Positions 25,391 through 34,431 of a stretch of DNA of 64,000 nt are shown here, piece by piece. The notes under the pieces are model-generated. The model saw only the letters and a program-made list of their open reading frames with translations, was not told the origin of the DNA and did not search any database. This stretch comes from Chryseobacterium sp. MA9 (GTDB taxonomy: Bacteria; Bacteroidota; Bacteroidia; Flavobacteriales; Weeksellaceae): the NCBI RefSeq assembly GCF_024399315.1, contig NZ_CP075170.1, positions 372,001 to 436,000 on the forward strand. The letters run 5' to 3'. The first letter of the stretch is position 1; each line of letters begins with the position of its first letter. The translations under genes and the position numbers were made by a program.

Positions 25391-25463
25391 GACTCGGTAG
25401 CTCAGCTGGTAGAGCAATACACTTTTAATGTATGGGTCCTGGGTTCGAATCCCAGCCGGGTCA
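25391..25463 (+). tRNA. tRNA-Lys (anticodon TTT)
   Basis: 73 nt cloverleaf. The acceptor stem GACTCGG pairs with CCGGGTC (one G-T pair) and leaves discriminator A. The D-arm is GCTCAGCTGGTAGAGC, the anticodon loop CTTTTAA gives anticodon TTT, and the T-arm holds GGTTCGAATCC. CCA is not encoded. It is followed at once by a strong terminator and then by recombinase debris, so it may have been an integration target. Confidence 0.95.
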
Positions 25464-25469
25464 CTTGTT

Positions 25470-25508
25470 GGGACAAATCTAAAAAAGATAGATTTGTCCC
25501 ATTTTTTT
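25470..25508 (+). terminator. Terminator after tRNA-Lys
   Basis: GGGACAAATCTA pairs with TAGATTTGTCCC (perfect 12-bp stem, 7-nt loop) and is followed by seven T. The 3' end of the recombinase remnant (stop at 25479-25481) lies inside this stem. Confidence 0.9.
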
Positions 25509-26917
25509 ACCATTTAATTTGTTGGTATCCTGATAGATAAGTTCGACTGCTGAATTCATTCCTAGAGTTCGATGTAGTGTTCCGTCAAAAACCAAAAAAT
25601 CAGGGAACATCGAACTTATGATACGTCTCTTTTCTTCTGTATTTCCGTTCTGATAGCGTATGTCAAGATTTGCAATCTTTTTTAACCCAGACTTAAATAG
25701 ATCTTTGATTTCGTTGTTTACAGAAGATAAATTATTCAATCTTACTTCTAATTGTTCAATTTTTTCAGTGGTATATTTTTCTGAAAAATATACTCATCAG
25801 CTTCAATATCACGATCAATCTTTTGGATAAGAGCTTTCCTTTTACGATTGTTTAATTCTGCAATTTGATTTAATATATTTGTTCTTTCTGCGTTTTGAGT
25901 TTTCGTGTGTGCCTTAAAATCTTCAGTGAATGCTTCTATAAAAACATCAATCATTCCTTTTTTAGGTATTAAGGATTTAAGTTGTTTGAGAAAAACATCA
26001 TTAGCAATTTCTGCTTTAAATCGAACACCACATGAGCTTGAAAAATGATAATAATTGTAATAGACTCCCATTTTTCCTTTTGATGCACTTCCGGTGAGCA
26101 TTTTACCACATTTATGACATTTCAGGAATCCTCGTAAAGGCAAGTTGTCAATTGAAACTACCTTGGGTTTGATTTTTCTCTTCCTTCCATCAAGTATTTG
26201 CTGAACTTCATTGAACATACTTTCGGTTATGAGTGGTTCATGCTGTCCCCAAACAAAATGTGCTTTTTCATCTTTATGGGCCGGGATAAATATTTTTCCG
26301 CAATACAACGGGTTTCTTAAAGCTACCCAAAAATTATTTTTACTGAATCTGTATTTGCCACCGGTTTTAAAGCGGAGCATTTTCCATATTTGTTCAGTAT
26401 TGTAATTGTTTAGAATAATTTGTTCGAAAGCCCATTTTAATAAAGGTCCTTTGACTTCATGTATACCGATATATTTCTTATTATCTTCTGTTATTTTATT
26501 GCAGTAGCCTAAAGGTGCTGTCCCCATATACCGGCCTTCTTTTTTAGCACGTCTCATTCCATAGAAAGTATTCAGTGATCTACGATCATTTTCTACTTCA
26601 GGAGTAGCAAGATAAAATGCAAGCATTATCTTGTTTTCTGGAATGTCGAAATCAAGGGGCTGTTCAATGGCTTCTGGCTCTACGCTAAATGAGCGCAGCA
26701 GATTGATCATTTGGTACGCATCACCAGCATTACGGCTAAACCTATCCCATTTTGTGAATAGTAATAGCGAAGCTGTTGTATTCTTTTTTATTCTCCGTAG
26801 AGTTGCTAGGTATTTTTGCCATTCAGGTCTATTAAAGGTCTTGGCAGAGAAGTCCTCAATGTAAACTTTGATTATGTTTTTATCACCTAAGAATAATTTA
26901 TTCTTATTAATAAACAT
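25479..26917 (-). pseudogene. Large serine recombinase, truncated and frameshifted
   Basis: Two frames together make the body of a large serine recombinase. The upstream frame (26917-25748) has the resolvase half from VYIEDFSAKTFNRPEWQKYL through LLLFTKWDRFSRNAGD and ENDRRSLNTFYGMRRA, the recombinase domain (TAPLGYCNK), and the zinc ribbon FLKCHKCGKML with a late SSCG. The first 40-50 residues with the catalytic Ser are missing. Near 25750-25775 the coiled coil shifts frame at an A-run, and the end continues at 25739-25479 (VNNEIKDLFKSGLKKI). It is surely inactive. Such enzymes integrate mobile elements; here it abuts tRNA-Lys. Confidence 0.85.
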
Positions 26918-26945
26918 GGCACTAACTGTCTTCAGTTAGTGCCAT
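26916..26945. repeat. Perfect 13-bp inverted repeat at the recombinase break
   Basis: ATGGCACTAACTG and CAGTTAGTGCCAT form a perfect stem around TCTT. It lies exactly where the recombinase loses its N-terminus. It has no T-run on the minus strand, so it is either a hairpin left at a deletion or insertion junction or an unusual terminator. Confidence 0.7.
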
Positions 26946-27352
26946 TTGACTTTTGGAGACCCTTCACGAGTGTATCTTCAACACTTTTATCGATGATTGG
27001 GTTCGTTTGGGCCCAATAAAAAAGAATTACACAGCTCTTTTTATTGGGTAATATTAATACCAAAATTTAGGTTGTAATACTTTTTTTTGTATTAAAGAAA
27101 AATATTGTAATGATCAGCAAATTTCCATCAAAAAATTAATTATTATTAATATAGGTTCACATTATAAACTCTACCATTTCATTCCCAGGAAGTGGGGGGA
27201 AATTTGTAAAATACTAATTTTAACTATTGTTGCTGTTAAAATATGTCCCAAGAAAAGAATTTATTAAAAAATACTGTACTTGTATGTTGTTTAAGATTAT
27301 TATGAGTATATTATAAAGTTGGTATTTTCTCTCATTAATGTTTAATATGGAA
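26946..27352. other. Gene-free spacer with a hairpin
   Basis: No gene seen. CCCAATAAAAA-type arms at 27012-27025 and 27036-27048 form a hairpin (one bulged A). The rest is AT-rich and ends at the stop codon of the minus-strand VGINT gene. Confidence 0.5.
27012..27048. terminator. Hairpin with A/T-rich flanks, possible terminator
   Basis: CCCAATAAAAAAGA pairs with TCTTTTTATTGGG around ATTACACAGC. It could end minus-strand transcription of the 27353 gene, but the distance (about 300 bp) and the lack of a clear T-run make this uncertain. Confidence 0.4.
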
Positions 27353-28708
27353 TTAATTCCCAATCATCCACCAATTTGTACCATCACTCTGAATTGTTAC
27401 TTTGGTAATATTTGTTCCAGAACTGCCTTCCAGGTCCATATTGTCTAAATTTGTAGTGGTTATGTTAGCATATTTAATTCCAGTACTGAAAGTAACGGTT
27501 CCGTTTCCGAAGTCATGATTTATAATTCTGTATAATCGCCCGGGACAACTATTTGCCGCTGGTAAGTTAATTGTTACATTTCCATTCCCTGAAGGGTTAA
27601 TAATAGAGTAGGCACTGGTGTTGTTCAGATCAAGTATATTGCCACTGATTACTATTAATTTACCAGCAATTGTACCATTTACTTCCAATGTGCTTGCTGG
27701 CTTTGTTGTGTGTGATCCCACGGCTGTATTACCATTTTTAAGTATCGTAAAAGCATTTTCAGCAGTAGCTGAGGATTGCCCTATACCTACCTGTAAAATT
27801 GGGTCGGTTGCTATAAATGATGAAGAGTTTCCTGCGGTAAAAGCATTATACTGGCCAATTGCTGTATCATTAAATGCTTGTACAGTTAAAAAAGATCCTA
27901 ACGCTTTAGCATATATCCCAGAACTTACATTGGTAAATCCCAAGGCTAATGAATGAATTCCAGAGGCATTATTCTGTTCTCCTAAAGCTTGTGCGAACTG
28001 GGCAGTTGCGGTATTGGTTAGCCCCTGCACAAAGGCATAATTAGAAGATGCTGAATTGCTGTTACCTAGCGCAATAGAATACGAACCCGATGAAGTATTG
28101 CCGGTTCCGAGTATGATACCGTTACGTGAATTGCTTGTATTATTAGATCCTACTATAAGGTTATCAACAGAAGTAGCTCCGGAAATCATGTTTTTTGTTC
28201 CGCTTGCTGGATTATCTTGGGCACCACCTATAATAAGATTTCCACGAGTATCCAGAACTCCTTTTTTGATATTGTTAATTCCAAATGTAAGGTCTTTAGC
28301 ATCTGAATTTCCAATAAAGTTTCCGTCAATAGCATATCCTACAGAACTAGTTCCGGGATTTGTGTCTGTATTGCCGTTGATAAGCCAACTGTTGGGAGTC
28401 AGTTTCACCCAAAAGTTTCCATTATTATAATAATATCCTGTAGAATCAATGTTTATTGCAGAACCTGTTTGTGTTCCTGTAGAAGTATCATTTATGTAGA
28501 TAAGTGTAGAGATTGGTACTGGAGTCATACTCTGAGCTCTTTGTCTGTCTATTCTGGGAATTAATAACCCATCAACTTCAGTAGAGTTTCCGGTAGGGAT
28601 TTTCGCAGTAATATCTAAAGTGGAAGAAGGAGTGGTGGTATTCATGCCAATTTGTGCCTTTAAATTTACTATACACAGTAATGCAATAAGTATAATATTT
28701 TTTTTCAT
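27353..28708 (-). CDS. Secreted VGINT-family protein with YadA-head-like repeats
   Basis: 451 residues. The signal peptide ends at LKAQ, then IGMNTTTPSSTLDITAK, the family's N-terminal motif. Next is the shared module DGLLIPRIDRQRA with SAINIDSTGYYYNNGNFWVKL. About residues 170-290 hold repeats of the form NTSSGSYSIALGNSNSASS and QALGEQNNASGIHSLALG, like the YadA head or phage tail fibres, which fold as trimeric left-handed helices. The C-terminus has ANSCPGRLYRIINHD and a final beta segment. It is probably displayed on the cell surface. It is transcribed towards the recombinase, away from the next VGINT gene. Confidence 0.82.
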   Translation of the reverse strand: MKKNIILIALLCIVNLKAQIGMNTTTPSSTLDITAKIPTGNSTEVDGLLIPRIDRQRAQSMTPVPISTLIYINDTSTGTQTGSAINIDSTGYYYNNGNFWVKLTPNSWLINGNTDTNPGTSSVGYAIDGNFIGNSDAKDLTFGINNIKKGVLDTRGNLIIGGAQDNPASGTKNMISGATSVDNLIVGSNNTSNSRNGIILGTGNTSSGSYSIALGNSNSASSNYAFVQGLTNTATAQFAQALGEQNNASGIHSLALGFTNVSSGIYAKALGSFLTVQAFNDTAIGQYNAFTAGNSSSFIATDPILQVGIGQSSATAENAFTILKNGNTAVGSHTTKPASTLEVNGTIAGKLIVISGNILDLNNTSAYSIINPSGNGNVTINLPAANSCPGRLYRIINHDFGNGTVTFSTGIKYANITTTNLDNMDLEGSSGTNITKVTIQSDGTNWWMIGN

Positions 28709-28883
28709 AGTATATGGTTTAGAATGAATCGGAGGTTGATCCGTACAAGAGATTGCAGAGATTAAAAATCTTTGTAATTGTAGAATAATATTATCTACTA
28801 CATTTAGACTATCTTTTGGAAATGGCTAAACTCTAGTGAATCTGTACGGTTGGAGATAATAGCTGACTTGTTAATTTCCTGTA

Positions 28884-28891
28884 CAAATTTA
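28884..28891 (-). promoter_or_regulatory. -7 box (TAAATTTG) of the 27353 VGINT gene
   Basis: On the minus strand TAAATTTG matches TAnnTTTG. It lies 23 bp after the GCAGTA direct repeat, with a 5' leader of about 170 nt. Confidence 0.6.
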
Positions 28892-28912
28892 TCCAATTAG
28901 AACAAAAAAATA

Positions 28913-28930
28913 TTACTGCTTTTATACTGC
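28913..28930 (-). promoter_or_regulatory. GCAGTA direct repeat, copy 1
   Basis: On the minus strand GCAGTATAAAAGCAGTAA: two GCAGTA half-sites exactly 11 bp apart, one helical turn, just before the -7 box. The same element occurs at 29155 and 32632, each upstream of a large VGINT gene. Probably an activator site. Confidence 0.65.
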
Positions 28931-29154
28931 GATTATTATGATGCTGATTTACAGGTCAAATTGCTCAGTTTCAGACCAATCATCAGTATTGTATATTTCT
29001 CAAAATCAGTGAAAGCAACATTTAGTTATTCTGGCTGAATAGGACGTTCTGCTTTCAGTAAATCCCGCAGGAAACAAGTTTTAGATTTAATTATTAAAAT
29101 CAAATCGAGCCATATTAGTGCTGAATGGTTTTGAAAATCAGTTCTTTATGATTT

Positions 29155-29172
29155 GCAGTATAAATGCAGTAA
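29155..29172 (+). promoter_or_regulatory. GCAGTA direct repeat, copy 2
   Basis: GCAGTATAAATGCAGTAA, preceded by TGAAAATCAG as in the other copies and followed 23-25 bp later by TAATTTTA (29195-29202), a one-mismatch -7 box. It lies upstream of the VGINT gene at 29392. Confidence 0.65.
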
Positions 29173-29250
29173 GGATTGATGAGAGAAATTCTTATAATTT
29201 TATTGCATATCTAAATCATAGCTCTCGGGCTATTTAAAAAAATTGAACCC

Positions 29251-29391
29251 ATTAAAAAGGTAAGATATTACCTTTTCCTGTTAATCCCTTTTTACGGATT
29301 GTATTTAGCACAAGTTGGAATAAGTACAAAGCCGTTTAAACAAGAACTGAATAGAAATTTAAATTATCCCTTAACAAAAACATATTCAAAA
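29251..29391 (+). pseudogene. Vestigial signal peptide and VGIST motif of a lost VGINT gene
   Basis: In the same frame as the gene at 29392, codons from 29251 read IKKVRYYLFLLIPFYGLYLA then QVGISTKPF: a complete signal peptide and the family motif. The start codon position holds ATT instead of ATG, and the motif is followed by unrelated sequence up to the true Met at 29392. It looks like the 5' remnant of a deleted neighbouring paralogue. If ATT or the TTG at 29299 were used, the protein would carry two signal peptides. Confidence 0.55.
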
Positions 29392-30735
29392 ATGAACACA
29401 AAAAATTTATTTTCAATTGGTTTGTCATTACTAAGTGTAGCTTTTTTTGCGCAAACCGGCAATGTAGGAATTAATACAACAACACCAGGTACCACACTTG
29501 ATGTTAACGGAGCTATTACCAATCGTGAAACAACAGTTAATGTTGTCAGTAATGCTGTTACTGTTCCCGCTAATATAAGTCAGGTACAGCTCACAGGAGC
29601 TGCTACGGGAACAGTTTCAATTTCGGCTCCGGCTGCACCTAATTCCGGACAAAGACTTGTTGTTTTTAACAATACATCAGGTGGTTTTGGTGCAACGCTG
29701 AATGGGGTTACAATCCCAAATGCGAAAGCTCTGGAATTTGTGTACAGCAGTGCAGGATGGAGAGCTACTGATGGAGGAACTGTAGGCGCAATTCCAGTTA
29801 ATATTTATACAGCAAATGGTACACTCAATAGTAACAGAGTTGTATCACAGGGAGCTAATACCTTAGCGTTTACAGCAACTCAACCCAATGCTTTTTCAGT
29901 AGCCGGAAATACATTTTCAGTAGATGCTGCTAATAATAGGGTGGGCATTGGTACAGCTTCACCGGATACTAAACTAACAATCACTACACCAGATAATAGT
30001 TTTGGTTTCCATCATACGAATGGGACTGTTAGCCTTAAATCTTATATTGGAGCAGGTGCTGCCTGGATGGGAACAATAACATCACATGATTTAAACCTGG
30101 TAAGTAGTAACACTTCGCGAGTGACAATGACTGCAGGTGGTAATGTAGGTATTGCTACAACTACACCAACTAACACATTGGATGTAAACGGTAATGCTAG
30201 ATTTCGTTCGTTACCCATACAAACCACACTTGGGACTTCAAATATGTTGCTTTCTGATGGCTCTGGAGTTGTTTCGCAGATTAGCAGTAATGACTTTATT
30301 AACACTTTGAAAACTCCAAATAATATTTTTAATGCTGAGCAGACGACCAGTATTGCAACCACCCTACCTGGAGGTGGAGCTTCTAACAGAGTTGTATTTG
30401 GAACAGTTAATATTGATACTGCCGGGGCGGGCACATGGAATTCGACTAATAATAGTTACACTGTTTCCAAAAAGGGGATTTATCATATTGTAGCAGGAGC
30501 AAAATTGGAAAATACTACTAGTGGTGCAAATTATGGACTTTATATTTATGCAGGTGGCCAGGTATGGACATTCAACGGGACTAGTCAAGTAGGGAATTTT
30601 TTTGTATTAGGTGGGACTTACGTAAAGTTGCTTAATGTGGGAGATGTTATTTATTGTGAAACAAGGACGGGTATTGGTAGCCCTAGCTATACTCAAGGGC
30701 AATCTTTTATGCATATTATCTATACTTCATTATAA
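29392..30735 (+). CDS. Secreted VGINT-family protein with C1q/TNF-like C-terminus
   Basis: 447 residues from the ATG at 29392, chosen because it starts a normal signal peptide (NLFSIGLSLLSVAFFAQ). Three family motifs follow: VGINTTTPGTTLDVNGA, VGIGTASPDTKLTI and VGIATTTPTNTLDVNGNA, the last with RFRSLP. The final 130 residues (from NIFNAEQTTSIATTL) look like a C1q/TNF-type jelly roll: NSYTVSKKGIYHIVAGAKLE, then repeated aromatic strands to the end. Such domains form trimers. Probably a surface fibre or adhesin tip. The fold call is inference from pattern, not alignment. Confidence 0.82.
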   Translation: MNTKNLFSIGLSLLSVAFFAQTGNVGINTTTPGTTLDVNGAITNRETTVNVVSNAVTVPANISQVQLTGAATGTVSISAPAAPNSGQRLVVFNNTSGGFGATLNGVTIPNAKALEFVYSSAGWRATDGGTVGAIPVNIYTANGTLNSNRVVSQGANTLAFTATQPNAFSVAGNTFSVDAANNRVGIGTASPDTKLTITTPDNSFGFHHTNGTVSLKSYIGAGAAWMGTITSHDLNLVSSNTSRVTMTAGGNVGIATTTPTNTLDVNGNARFRSLPIQTTLGTSNMLLSDGSGVVSQISSNDFINTLKTPNNIFNAEQTTSIATTLPGGGASNRVVFGTVNIDTAGAGTWNSTNNSYTVSKKGIYHIVAGAKLENTTSGANYGLYIYAGGQVWTFNGTSQVGNFFVLGGTYVKLLNVGDVIYCETRTGIGSPSYTQGQSFMHIIYTSL

Positions 30736-31157
30736 ATGAAATTATTCTAAATGAGTTTATGAAGTAACGTTTATCAATCTACTGTATCGGATAATGCATA
30801 GCAGTAATCATATGAAATGATAAAAGGTGAAAATTAGTTGCTATAGTACACTGTGTTTTTTATTCACCAAAGCTTTAAGTAAGTGTACTGTTATTTTAGA
30901 GGCGATTTTAAAATCGCCTCTAAAATATAAAAGAGGTCAATTTTGTGATGACAACAGCACATTATTTTTTGAAATAATTGTATTTTTAAACACTCCCTAA
31001 TTTTGATGAAAAGTATTTGGAACTACTATAAATGGCTTAACTTCTTAATCTCTAAATAAAAATATTTAACGATTAACAGCTGCAAATAAAAACGACATTC
31101 TACATATATTTACTTACAATTTATCCTAAACTTATTTTAACCTATCTTCTAATATCT
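30736..31157. other. Intergenic region with a long palindromic terminator
   Basis: No gene. It contains the 34-bp palindrome at 30893-30926 and AT-rich sequence leading to the TPR-LuxR gene. Confidence 0.6.
30893..30926. terminator. Perfect 34-bp palindromic terminator
   Basis: The 17-base arm ATTTTAGAGGCGATTTT is followed directly by its exact complement. It gives a GC-centred stem flanked by A- and T-runs, suited to termination in both directions. It ends the 29392 transcript. Confidence 0.8.
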
Positions 31158-32579
31158 ATGACTCATTTGCGAAACATTTTTTTTGTTCTGCCATTTTTTC
31201 TGATAAGTCATTTTCAATCTCAAATCACCATTGCGAAAATTGATAGTATGCAAACCCAATCTGTTAGTAAACTCCTTATGCACGGCGAATTGTATAAAAT
31301 CGTACAATTAGAAACTAAATTGCGAAAAGAATGTCAGAAATTACATTACAAAAAAGGTGAGATCCGAGGCTATCTTGATATAGCAACTGTATTGAATGTA
31401 ATGAAAAAAAACAAAGAGAGTCTTCAGATGCTTGAAAAAGCAGAGAATGCATTAAGAGATGAAGATGATTATGGACTTAAATCGTATATGTATTTTGTCT
31501 ACGGCACCAACTATAATTCTTTGGGATTACATGAGCAGGCAATTAAATATTTTGATGATGCTTTTGTAATAGCTCACAAGATCAAAGACGAAAAAGAAAA
31601 GGAGTATAGGCTTTACAGCATTTATGACTGGAAAAGAAACAGCTTTGAACATCTGGGAATCATGGATTCTGTCTACAGTAATGAGCGGAAATGTATGAAA
31701 TCACCTATGCCAATGCTCTATATAACAATTGCTGAAAGACATTTTAAGTTAAAAAATATAGATTCAGCTGAATATTATATTAATAAAGCAAATAACTTGC
31801 TCTATACCAGGAAGATACCTATTGAAGGCAAGGCTAATGTGCTTAGGGCTTTTGGAAAGTTAAATATTGAAAAGAGAAATTACAGTAAAGCACTGGATTA
31901 TTTACTTAGTTCCGTAAATATTACTTCAAAAGCACATTTGGAAAATGGTACACTGGAATCCTATAAGTTAATTGCTGAGGTATACAAAGAATTAAATCTT
32001 CCTGAGTATCAGAACGAATATCTGATAAAATATGGTTTGCTAAATGATAGCATAGAACAAGAAGAAAAAGCTGGAGTTAATAAAGTGATTAAGATATTAA
32101 GCAGTGAGCAGACAGATGAAAAAAAGAGGAAAAATTATATTTTTTTTTATATCACACTTGGCGGCTTTTTATTGAGTGCAATGACTGTGCGCTTTATTTA
32201 TAAGTTTTTGATAAGGCGGGAAAAAATTAAGAGCTCTTTGATGTATGTGAGGGTAGAAGAATCAGAAAGTTCTTTACAAAGGTTATCATACACTTATGAA
32301 GAATTGATTACGCTGGCTAGGCAGTCAGATCCATCTTTTATGCTTAAGTTTAGAGACTCATATCCGGATTTATATGATGGCCTTCTTTCAAAATATCCAG
32401 ATCTTAACTTAAATGATTTGAAGTTATGTGCATTTCTTAAACTAAACTTCTCCAACAAGCAGATTGCTGATTATGATCACATATCGGTTAGAACTGCTGA
32501 ATCAAAAAAATATAGGTTGAGAAAGAAATTAAACTTGTCCAGGGATATTGATCTCTATAAATGGATTAATGATTTCTGA
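31158..32579 (+). CDS. TPR sensor with membrane helix and LuxR-type HTH
   Basis: 473 residues. A signal peptide (to about SHFQSQ) is followed by periplasmic TPR repeats (about 25-310). One membrane helix, YIFFYITLGGFLLSAMTVRF, precedes a cytoplasmic C-terminus with a LuxR/GerE-like HTH: LNLNDLKLCAFLKLNFSNKQIADYDHISVRTAESKKYRLRKKLNL. This is a common one-component sensor design in flavobacteria, presumably passing an envelope signal directly to DNA. It lies between two VGINT genes that share the GCAGTA repeat and is a good candidate to bind it. Confidence 0.85.
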   Translation: MTHLRNIFFVLPFFLISHFQSQITIAKIDSMQTQSVSKLLMHGELYKIVQLETKLRKECQKLHYKKGEIRGYLDIATVLNVMKKNKESLQMLEKAENALRDEDDYGLKSYMYFVYGTNYNSLGLHEQAIKYFDDAFVIAHKIKDEKEKEYRLYSIYDWKRNSFEHLGIMDSVYSNERKCMKSPMPMLYITIAERHFKLKNIDSAEYYINKANNLLYTRKIPIEGKANVLRAFGKLNIEKRNYSKALDYLLSSVNITSKAHLENGTLESYKLIAEVYKELNLPEYQNEYLIKYGLLNDSIEQEEKAGVNKVIKILSSEQTDEKKRKNYIFFYITLGGFLLSAMTVRFIYKFLIRREKIKSSLMYVRVEESESSLQRLSYTYEELITLARQSDPSFMLKFRDSYPDLYDGLLSKYPDLNLNDLKLCAFLKLNFSNKQIADYDHISVRTAESKKYRLRKKLNLSRDIDLYKWINDF

Positions 32580-32986
32580 CCTACTTTCATTCTTGTGATT
32601 AAATGATTTGAAAATCAATGTTTTGTATTTTGAAGTATAAATGCAGTATGAATTCTTTTGTTTTGATCACATACATTCGTTTTGCAAATGAACAATGAAT
32701 AACCAACTATGATTACCTACTTAATTAAAAATTTTATTAAATCAAAATACAGTAATAATGTAGAAAAGCAAACCTGTTCTGTGATTTTGAGATGTTAAGT
32801 CTAAAATCACAAAAATTAAAAGATTCTAAAAACACAACAGATGCTTCACTCAATTTTATACCCTTGTAATTCCACTGCTTATCTTGGTATAACTTTCTGT
32901 CTTATTGAAGATATTTAGCCCTCTGAGAATTTGTTAAGAAAAAATTGAGTGAATTTTAATTAAAAAACACAATAAAATTCTTATAA
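32580..32986. other. Upstream region of the 32987 VGINT gene
   Basis: Contains the third GCAGTA direct repeat at 32632-32649 and a -7-like TACATTCG near 32672. No gene recognised. The leader to the ATG is about 310 nt. Confidence 0.6.
32632..32649 (+). promoter_or_regulatory. GCAGTA direct repeat, copy 3
   Basis: GAAGTATAAATGCAGTAT, preceded by TGAAAATCAATGTTTTG. One half-site has a mismatch (GAAGTA). The 11-bp spacing of half-sites and the distance to a -7-like box (about 24 bp) agree with copies 1 and 2. Confidence 0.6.
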
Positions 32987-34423
32987 ATGAAGAAAACATT
33001 ATTTCAAGCAGGAGCGTTTCTTTGCGGAACGCTTCTGTATTCTCAGACTGGAATCAACATCTCCCAGCCTAAAGCTACTCTGGATATTCATGGCTTTGAA
33101 ACTGATGTTAAAAAGGCAGATGGCGTAATAGCACCAAGAATTACCGGAAACCAGCTAAAAGCAAAAGATGCTTTGTATACAGATGAACTTAAGGGAGCAA
33201 TGGTATACGTGACTGAAGGTGTAAATCCGGCAAGTATTAAAACAGCTAATGTGATTTCTGCCGGATATTATTATTTCGATGGCAGTATATGGATCAAACT
33301 GTACGGCGGAACTTTTAATGGAGATCCGTCACCGGATGCTTTTATAGATGATATTGCCAACAATATGGTCAAACTTGGCTTTTCTTCTTCAGGAAGTTCC
33401 AGAATTGCAGGTTCGGACTTTGTCATTAAAGATAATGGAAATGTTGGAATTGGTAATCCTTCTCCTACTCAAAAACTTGAAGTAAGCGGGAATGGTAAGT
33501 TTGAGTCTGGAAATACTCATATCGATATCGTTTCCAATGGTATTAATCCTGCTAATATTAATTTGATGCGCAACAATAACGGAACCAATTTGTCAAATGG
33601 AAATCTTATTGGATATTTTAATTTTAACGGAAGAGTAAATGGGGTTGATAATACTCCTTTATCAACAATTGTAAGCAGTTATCAGGGAAATGGAACTGGA
33701 AATGAATCTTCTATAGATTTCCGTACCAGCGGTACTTCAAATGTTGATATGAAGCTCGATGAAAACGGCAATTTGGGAATTGGTACAACAACACCTTCCA
33801 AAAGACTTGATGTTCAGGGAACCGGAATTATTTCAGGTAGATTAGGTATTGGAGTGGCTGACCCTGAGAATAAATTGGACGTGGATGGGAATGCCCGCAT
33901 TAGGGCAGTTCCTTTAGGAGCTTTAAATGACACAGATAAATATGTTGGAATTACCAGTGAAGGAATTTTAAAGAAGTTTGATATCGCTCTTCCCTCATTT
34001 GGATTGTTTGCGACAAGTACGCAAACGGTTACCAGAAATGCTGATGGAGTACCCAGACCCCTGGCTTTTGATGATGTTAATAAAGTGGACAATGCATATA
34101 TTACCAAAACAGGTCCTAATACTTTTAGAGTAAATAAGTATGGAATTTATACCGTAGAAGTATGGGGATTATTTTCCGATATTCCTGAAGCTAATGATGG
34201 AGTAAGAACAGGATGTACGATAAAGGTAGATACAGGTGGAAAAACCGCCCAGTTAATCGGGAGTAGATGGGAACTAGGTGATGGAACAACAAATGTAACA
34301 AGAACGATGATACTAAATGCAAATAGTAATATTACCGTAGAATCAAGATGTCTCCGTAATGGGGACCAACAGTATAGGACAGCACCAGGATCGACTGTTT
34401 TTATTACATATATACCTATTTAA
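32987..34423 (+). CDS. Secreted VGINT-family protein with jelly-roll-like C-terminus
   Basis: 478 residues. The signal peptide ends near LLYSQ, then TGINISQPKATLDIHG. The next module, DGVIAPRITGNQLKAKDALY to SAGYYYFDGSIWIKL, is shared with other window members. Then come repeated motifs VGIGNPSPTQKLEV, LGIGTTTPSKRLDV and LGIGVADPENKLDVDGNARI. The last 130 residues have a C1q/TNF-like strand pattern (TFRVNKYGIYTVEVWGLFSD). It is followed 8 bp later by the small HTH gene pair, so it probably shares their transcript. Likely a surface fibre. Confidence 0.82.
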   Translation: MKKTLFQAGAFLCGTLLYSQTGINISQPKATLDIHGFETDVKKADGVIAPRITGNQLKAKDALYTDELKGAMVYVTEGVNPASIKTANVISAGYYYFDGSIWIKLYGGTFNGDPSPDAFIDDIANNMVKLGFSSSGSSRIAGSDFVIKDNGNVGIGNPSPTQKLEVSGNGKFESGNTHIDIVSNGINPANINLMRNNNGTNLSNGNLIGYFNFNGRVNGVDNTPLSTIVSSYQGNGTGNESSIDFRTSGTSNVDMKLDENGNLGIGTTTPSKRLDVQGTGIISGRLGIGVADPENKLDVDGNARIRAVPLGALNDTDKYVGITSEGILKKFDIALPSFGLFATSTQTVTRNADGVPRPLAFDDVNKVDNAYITKTGPNTFRVNKYGIYTVEVWGLFSDIPEANDGVRTGCTIKVDTGGKTAQLIGSRWELGDGTTNVTRTMILNANSNITVESRCLRNGDQQYRTAPGSTVFITYIPI

Positions 34424-34431
34424 TTTTTGTT

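Larger units (their letters stand above)
28709..29250. other. Divergent promoter region between two VGINT genes
   Basis: It holds the minus-strand promoter (28884-28891) and direct repeat (28913-28930) of the 27353 gene, and the plus-strand direct repeat (29155-29172) of the 29392 gene. No coding frame is recognised. Confidence 0.6.

Noticed and set aside
27618..28430. Two long plus-strand frames opposite the 27353 gene
   Set aside because: Repetitive antisense of the VGINT repeats; no family features and no start context.
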